Below, in pieces: positions 1-5,338 of a DNA stretch of 5,338 bases (position 1 is the stretch's first letter; the number at the start of each line of letters is the position of its first letter). This DNA comes from Acidobacteriota bacterium (GTDB lineage Bacteria; Acidobacteriota; Thermoanaerobaculia; Gp7-AA8): NCBI GenBank assembly GCA_003223695.1, contig QHVY01000034.1, positions 1 through 5,338 on the forward strand, read 5' to 3'. Under the pieces are notes generated by a model. It was given only the letters and a program-made list of their open reading frames with translations, was not told where the DNA came from and ran no database searches. The position numbers and the translations under genes were made by a program.

Positions 1-1
1 G

Positions 2-334
2 AACGCACCGAAGAGCGAGTCACTTCTCGACATCGCCACGCGGACTTCGTTTCGATACCTGGCGATGGATCCGCCGCATGAGATGGTCATCGGCACCATC
101 ATCGTTCCGCCGCGCGCAGTCCTGGCGACCATGAATTTTCTCGTGACGCCGGATGACAGGGGAGGCTCGCTGTTATCGACCGAGACGCGCGTGCTTGCAG
201 CGAACGACTCGTTCGCGCGGCGATTTGCGATCTACTGGCGAATCATCCATCCCGGCAGCGACATCATCCGGCGCATGTGGCTGCGGGCGATCAAGAAACG
301 GGCGGAAGGATCGCGGTTGACTCGAAGCGAGTAA
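2..334 (+). CDS. SRPBCC-like uncharacterised protein, C-terminal part (5' end outside window)
   Basis: The frame is open from the left edge to a TAA at 332-334 and gives 110 residues. There is a Met at 65, but the frame continues upstream of it without a stop, so the true start is probably outside the window. Visible motifs, numbered from base 2, are TETRV (60-64), RRFAIYW (73-79) and PGSDIIRRMWLRAI (84-97), followed by a basic tail. From memory, the order 'NFxV...TETRV...RRF..YW..I.PGS.xIRR..LRAI..RAE' is typical of the C-terminal half of a roughly 190-residue family of START/SRPBCC-like proteins common in Actinobacteria and Acidobacteria. The family has no defined biochemical role; a small hydrophobic ligand in the helix-grip pocket is the general expectation for that fold. 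No signal peptide or membrane segment is visible in this part. The gene converges on the large minus-strand gene, with a palindrome between them. The coding call is firm; the family assignment is moderate. Confidence 0.75.
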   Translation, partial: NAPKSESLLDIATRTSFRYLAMDPPHEMVIGTIIVPPRAVLATMNFLVTPDDRGGSLLSTETRVLAANDSFARRFAIYWRIIHPGSDIIRRMWLRAIKKRAEGSRLTRSE

Positions 335-341
335 GCATGAG

Positions 342-396
342 ATCACCACAGAGATCACAGAGAGCACAGAGACGTCTCTGTGCTCTCTGTGGTGAT
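342..396. repeat. Palindromic CACAGAGAN repeat, probable bidirectional terminator
   Basis: A perfect 17-bp inverted repeat (357-373 against 374-390) has no spacer at its centre. It is extended by a further 6-bp arm, ATCACC (342-347) pairing with GGTGAT (391-396), with a 9-base bulge on the left side. The left arm is three head-to-tail 9-bp units, CACAGAGAT, CACAGAGAG and CACAGAGAC, starting at 347, 356 and 365. The right arm holds inverted copies of the last two. It fills the gap between two convergent stop codons (332-334 plus strand, 402-404 minus strand), where a shared terminator would be expected. No clear U-tract follows on either strand, so intrinsic termination is inferred from the stem and the position. 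Similar CACAGAG-rich intergenic repeats are familiar to me from other bacterial genomes, so it may be a dispersed element. Confidence 0.8.
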
Positions 397-401
397 TCTG
401 T

Positions 402-3529
<3,128 letters not shown>

Positions 3530-3533
<4 letters not shown>

Positions 3534-4459
3534 CGGGCACCCCTCATCCGGCCTTCGGCCACCTTCTCCCCAGGGAGAAGGCTCGCTAGGAAGATCCCTC
3601 TCCCATCGGGAGAGGGTGCCGCGAAGCGGCGGGTGAGGGGCACCGGCGGCTTCTTCTGCTCTGTCTGCGGCGGCTTCTTCTCCTCGGGCGGCTTCGGCTG
3701 GAGGTTCGAAGCATCCGGCGCAGCCGCCGGAAGCTGCCCAGTGACGCGCGGCTCGACGAACCTGCTCTCCGCGAGCGTCACATTCACCTCGATTTTCTCG
3801 ATCGAGATCTTCTGCTTGAACGGGCTGCCTTTCGCGTTCGTCTCTGAGGAGTAGGGGAAGTACACGCCGGCGACCTCTTTGTAGTCGCCGAGCGAAGTCT
3901 CGTATTCACGCTGCTCTCCGCGCACGAATCGCTGCGTTTCGATCTTGATGGGCACGTAATAGTCGGTATCCATATAGAAGTATTCGACGTCGCCGTTCTT
4001 GAGCGTCACCTTCAATTTGTACGCGTCGGTTCCTTCGACCGGCTCCATGCCGGCGTATTCGACTTTGTTGCCTTTCGATGCGTAGTTGACAAGCGGGCCG
4101 TCGAAGTCGGAGTCCTCGACGATCGACTTCATCTCTTCTTCGCCGAGGGGCTCGGGATCTTTCTTCCCCTGCCACGGCTCGATCTTCCAGCCGCTCCTGC
4201 CGTCATACGCCGTCACTCCGACCATTCCTTGGATCGAGAATTCCTGGCGGATCTGATCGGGGCGCCTTTTTTCTTCGAGGACCCGCGCCTCGAATCCTCC
4301 TCCGCCGGTGAATTTGCCCGAACGGCGGACCGACTTCACAGCCTGGAGTTTGTCCATACCGCCGATGGTCTTCACGTACTTCGATACGATTTCATCGGCG
4401 GTCTGCGCAGAGAGTGGCAGCGCGGCAAGTGTCATGAGAGCGAGCAAGGCTCTTCGCAT
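3530..4459 (-). CDS. Exported LolA/lipoprotein-sorting-like protein with repeat-derived C-terminal tail
   Basis: The product has 309 residues from the ATG at 4459. This start is preferred over an in-frame ATG ten codons upstream because AGGAG (complement of 4466-4470) lies six bases before it and a signal peptide begins directly (MRRALLALMTLAALPLSA, cleavage near 18-19). Residues ~20-237 resemble the LolA/LppX-like half-barrel proteins often annotated 'outer membrane lipoprotein-sorting protein': ADEIVSKYVKTIGG, then YDGRSGWKIEPW (85-96), DFDGPLVNY (118-126), the strand pair YKLKVTLKNGDVEYFYMD (147-164), YYVPIKIE (167-174) and LGDYKEVAGVYFPYSSE (190-206). This fold binds lipid or acyl chains in known members; the ligand here is unknown. 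Residues ~241-274 are Pro/Lys/Glu-rich and probably disordered. Residues 275-309 are encoded by a REP-like inverted repeat and are unlikely to be ancestral. The gene is first in an operon with the beta-propeller gene, with an ATGA overlap suggesting translational coupling. Confidence 0.88.
3538..3642. repeat. Inverted pair of REP-like units (BIME-like) inside operon junction
   Basis: Two related ~44-base units face each other across a spacer at 3582-3595. The left unit reads CCCCTCATCC, then the small stem GGCC-TTC-GGCC (3550-3560), then CCTTCTCCC-CA-GGGAGAAGG (9-bp stem, 3562-3581). The right unit, read on the minus strand, is CCCCTCACCC, then the stem GCCGC-TTC-GCGGC (3618-3630), then CCCTCTCCC-GAT-GGGAGAGGG (9-bp stem, 3596-3616). 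The outer CCCCTCAYCC ends also pair with each other across the whole element, so a cloverleaf-like fold is possible. Paired changes between units (CTTCTCCC/GGGAGAAG against CCTCTCCC/GGGAGAGG) preserve the stems. The layout matches REP/BIME elements, which in known cases are spread by REP-associated tyrosine (RAYT) transposases; none is in this window. The element overlaps the 3' end of the LolA-like gene and reaches to within five bases of the next start codon. Confidence 0.85.
3540..3545 (-). promoter_or_regulatory. Ribosome binding site of the beta-propeller gene, lying in the repeat
   Basis: The minus strand reads GAGGGG six bases before the ATG at 3533-3531. It is the outermost block of the left REP-like unit, so the apparent Shine-Dalgarno sequence of the downstream gene is supplied by the repeat. 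Because the block can pair with the matching block at 3631-3640, its accessibility could depend on folding of the element and on ribosomes translating through it from the upstream gene. Confidence 0.55.
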
Positions 4460-4465
4460 GTTTTT

Positions 4466-4470
4466 CTCCT
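4466..4470 (-). promoter_or_regulatory. Ribosome binding site of the LolA-like gene
   Basis: The minus strand reads AAAGGAG followed by six bases (AAAAAC) and then ATG at 4459. It is the only good Shine-Dalgarno sequence here and decides the start in favour of 4459 over 4489. Confidence 0.8.
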
Positions 4471-4484
4471 TTGGATGGCGGCGG

Positions 4485-4514
4485 ATCATATCGTGACCCG
4501 CGTCACCGGCTGAA
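4485..4514 (-). promoter_or_regulatory. Candidate sigma70-type promoter of the minus-strand operon
   Basis: On the minus strand a good -10 hexamer, TATGAT (complement of 4485-4490), lies 18 bases downstream of a weak -35-like TTCAGC (complement of 4509-4514). Transcription would start near 4478, about 20 bases before the ATG at 4459, leaving just enough leader for the AGGAG site. The -10 overlaps the alternative start at 4489, which argues against that start. The -35 matches only three of six positions, so the call rests on the -10 and the geometry. Confidence 0.4.
4493..4506. promoter_or_regulatory. Operator-like palindrome GTGAC-N4-GTCAC
   Basis: A 5-bp inverted repeat, GTGAC (4493-4497) and GTCAC (4502-4506), is separated by four bases. 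It lies between the -35-like and -10-like hexamers proposed for the minus-strand operon and about 65 bases before the plus-strand RDD start. This is a sensible place for a repressor covering a divergent region. The arms are short enough to occur by chance. Confidence 0.25.
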
Positions 4515-4532
4515 CTACGCGCATCGCCTATG

Positions 4533-4555
4533 TTTGTTGCGGGTCCGTAAACAAA
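4533..4555. promoter_or_regulatory. Interrupted palindrome in the RDD gene leader
   Basis: TTTGTT (4533-4538) pairs with AACAAA (4550-4555), and an inner CGG-GT-CCG (4540-4547) pairs within it, leaving a small asymmetric internal loop. It ends just before the AAGGAG of the RDD gene. It could be an operator or a weak leader hairpin. The A/T arms stand out from the GC-rich surroundings, but the pairing is modest. Confidence 0.25.
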
Positions 4556-4556
4556 T

Positions 4557-4562
4557 AAGGAG
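4557..4562 (+). promoter_or_regulatory. Ribosome binding site of the RDD gene
   Basis: AAGGAG lies seven bases before the ATG at 4570-4572. It fixes the start at this ATG and rules out the longer in-frame reading from 4471, which would run through the divergent promoter region. Confidence 0.85.
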
Positions 4563-4569
4563 ACGAGCC

Positions 4570-5262
4570 ATGACTCCTGACGCCATTGCGCGCAGCTACG
4601 ACACGTCCATCATTGTCCGCCGTTGGTTAGGCTGCTGGGTTGACTTCATCGCCCTCGGTGCGCTCTTCCTCATTCCCGATGCGCTTCTCGGCAATGCGAC
4701 GTATCAGCGGTTGCTGCCACTCTGGATCGTTCTGGCGGCGCTCTATTTTCCGGTCACCGAAGGTTTGACGGGGCGGTCGCTCGGAAAGTTGGCTACGCGG
4801 ACGATCGTCGTGAACGCGCGAGGCGAGAAGCCGGGGGTCGGCGCGGCGATCGTGCGGACGCTCCTCCGGCTCCTCGAAGTCAACCCCCTGCTTCTCGGCG
4901 GCGTACCTGCCGGACTCGTCGCCGTCGCCTCGAAAACGCGCCAGCGCCTCGGTGACGTCGCTGCGAAAACGTACGTGCTGAAATCGGAGCACCTTGCGCT
5001 TCTTGGTGCGAACGTGCAGTCGATGACCGCAATGCAAAAGCTAGCTCCGCGCGAGCGTTCCAAATGGGCCGTCGCCGCCGGCTATCTCGGCCTCTGCTCG
5101 GTGATTCTGCTGCCCGGACCGTTTGCTATTGTCGCGGGAATCGTTGGAATTCGCGATCTCAAGACGCATCCGGAAAAGAGCGGAATGGCGGGCGCGATCT
5201 TCGGCATCGTCATGGGTTCGCTGGCGACCGCACTGATTCTGCTGACGATCTTCGTGCGTTGA
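4570..5262 (+). CDS. RDD-family membrane protein with C-terminal DUF4190-like module
   Basis: The product has 230 residues and starts at the ATG with AAGGAG seven bases upstream. Residues ~8-138 form an RDD domain: VRRWLGCWVDFIALG (16-30) carries the conserved Arg and first Asp in the first helix; a second helix spans ~50-66; TGRSLGKLATRTIVVNARG (67-85) is the typical post-helix loop; a third hydrophobic segment spans ~105-121; and RQRLGDVAAKTYVL (124-137) carries the second conserved Asp (D129). A linker (~139-163) leads to a two-helix hydrophobic module (~166-193 and ~204-229). Its pattern, 'A..LG....LLPGP.AIV.GI.GI..L......GM..AI.GI.MG', resembles DUF4190. It therefore has about five membrane segments. 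The RDD family has no general assigned function; some members act in ion homeostasis or antiporter activity, so transport is only a possibility. The gene is divergent from the LolA-like operon and 30 bases before the right-edge frame. Confidence 0.9.
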   Translation: MTPDAIARSYDTSIIVRRWLGCWVDFIALGALFLIPDALLGNATYQRLLPLWIVLAALYFPVTEGLTGRSLGKLATRTIVVNARGEKPGVGAAIVRTLLRLLEVNPLLLGGVPAGLVAVASKTRQRLGDVAAKTYVLKSEHLALLGANVQSMTAMQKLAPRERSKWAVAAGYLGLCSVILLPGPFAIVAGIVGIRDLKTHPEKSGMAGAIFGIVMGSLATALILLTIFVR

Positions 5263-5292
5263 TTTTCCACTGGTCGTAGAAATTCTTGCGCG

Positions 5293-5338
5293 ATGCTCCT
5301 CGATCGCGTGCGCGCTGAGCTGCGCACGCGTCGATGGG
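5293..5338 (+). CDS. Possible tyrosine recombinase/integron integrase, N-terminal fragment (3' end outside window)
   Basis: An ATG at 5293 opens a frame that is still open at the right edge and reads MLLDRVRAELRTRRW. The pattern 'LLDxVRxxIRxRxY/W' matches, from memory, the first helix of the SAM-like core-binding domain in integron integrases and related tyrosine recombinases, which continues with 'S.RTE.AYV.WI'. Only 15 residues are visible and no catalytic residue falls inside the window, so this is a lead, not an identification. The Shine-Dalgarno sequence is poor (no AGGAG; GTAGAAATTC is upstream). The frame is the same as that of the RDD gene and begins 30 bases after its stop. Confidence 0.45.
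   Translation, partial: MLLDRVRAELRTRRW

Noticed and set aside
3562..3616. The two strong stems at the operon junction as intrinsic terminators of the first minus-strand gene
   Set aside because: There is no U-tract after either stem, and the stems are translated inside the upstream gene with ATGA coupling to the next gene, so termination here would cut the operon. Partial attenuation cannot be excluded.
3596..3642. Repeats as part of a CRISPR array
   Set aside because: There are only two units, they are inverted rather than direct, and they have a 14-base spacer and no array periodicity.
4460..4489. Ten-residue N-terminal extension of the LolA-like protein (start at 4489)
   Set aside because: It would put charged residues (IRRHPKEKN) before the signal peptide, it overlaps the candidate -10, and the good AGGAG site serves the ATG at 4459.
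4471..4569. N-terminal extension of the RDD protein (start at 4471)
   Set aside because: The 33 extra residues are Arg-rich, they cross the divergent promoter region, and AAGGAG sits at the ideal distance from the ATG at 4570.
5305..5330. 9-bp hairpin CGCGTGCGC/GCGCACGCG after the RDD gene, as a terminator
   Set aside because: No T-tract follows, and the hairpin lies inside the frame starting at 5293 that looks like a recombinase N-terminus. The pairing is probably a by-product of Arg/Ala codons.

Overview
The window is GC-rich, densely coding bacterial DNA. The gene content suggests an Acidobacteriota-like or related soil or metagenomic lineage: a very large exported Asp-box (BNR/VPS10-type) repeat protein, an exported LolA-like protein and an RDD membrane protein. 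This placement is inferred from protein style only; no rRNA or marker gene is present.

Layout, left to right. (1) The 3' end of a plus-strand gene (2-334), cut by the window edge, matches my memory of an SRPBCC-like uncharacterised family. (2) A short convergent intergenic gap holds a strong palindrome built from 9-bp CACAGAGAN units (342-396). It is the likely stop signal for transcription from both sides. (3) A minus-strand two-gene operon follows. Its promoter-proximal gene (3530-4459) encodes an exported LolA/lipoprotein-sorting-like protein. Its distal gene (402-3533) encodes a 1043-residue secreted beta-propeller protein with about eleven Asp-boxes. The two genes share an ATGA stop/start overlap. 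(4) An inverted pair of REP-like units (about 3538-3642) lies exactly at that junction. It is translated as the last ~35 residues of the upstream protein and supplies the apparent ribosome binding site of the downstream one. (5) A 110-bp divergent intergenic region (4460-4569) carries promoter-like and operator-like sequences. (6) A plus-strand gene (4570-5262) encodes an RDD-domain membrane protein fused to a C-terminal DUF4190-like two-helix module. (7) At the right edge a reading frame begins at 5293 whose first 15 residues resemble the N-terminus of integron/phage-type tyrosine recombinases.

The two minus-strand genes are very probably co-transcribed and translationally coupled, and both products are exported. 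Their joint role is not known. I see no complete defence system, CRISPR array, tRNA or rRNA. The most unusual signal is the repeat element that has become both coding sequence and translation-initiation region inside an operon. The possible recombinase at the right edge hints that a mobile or integron-like region may begin just beyond the window.
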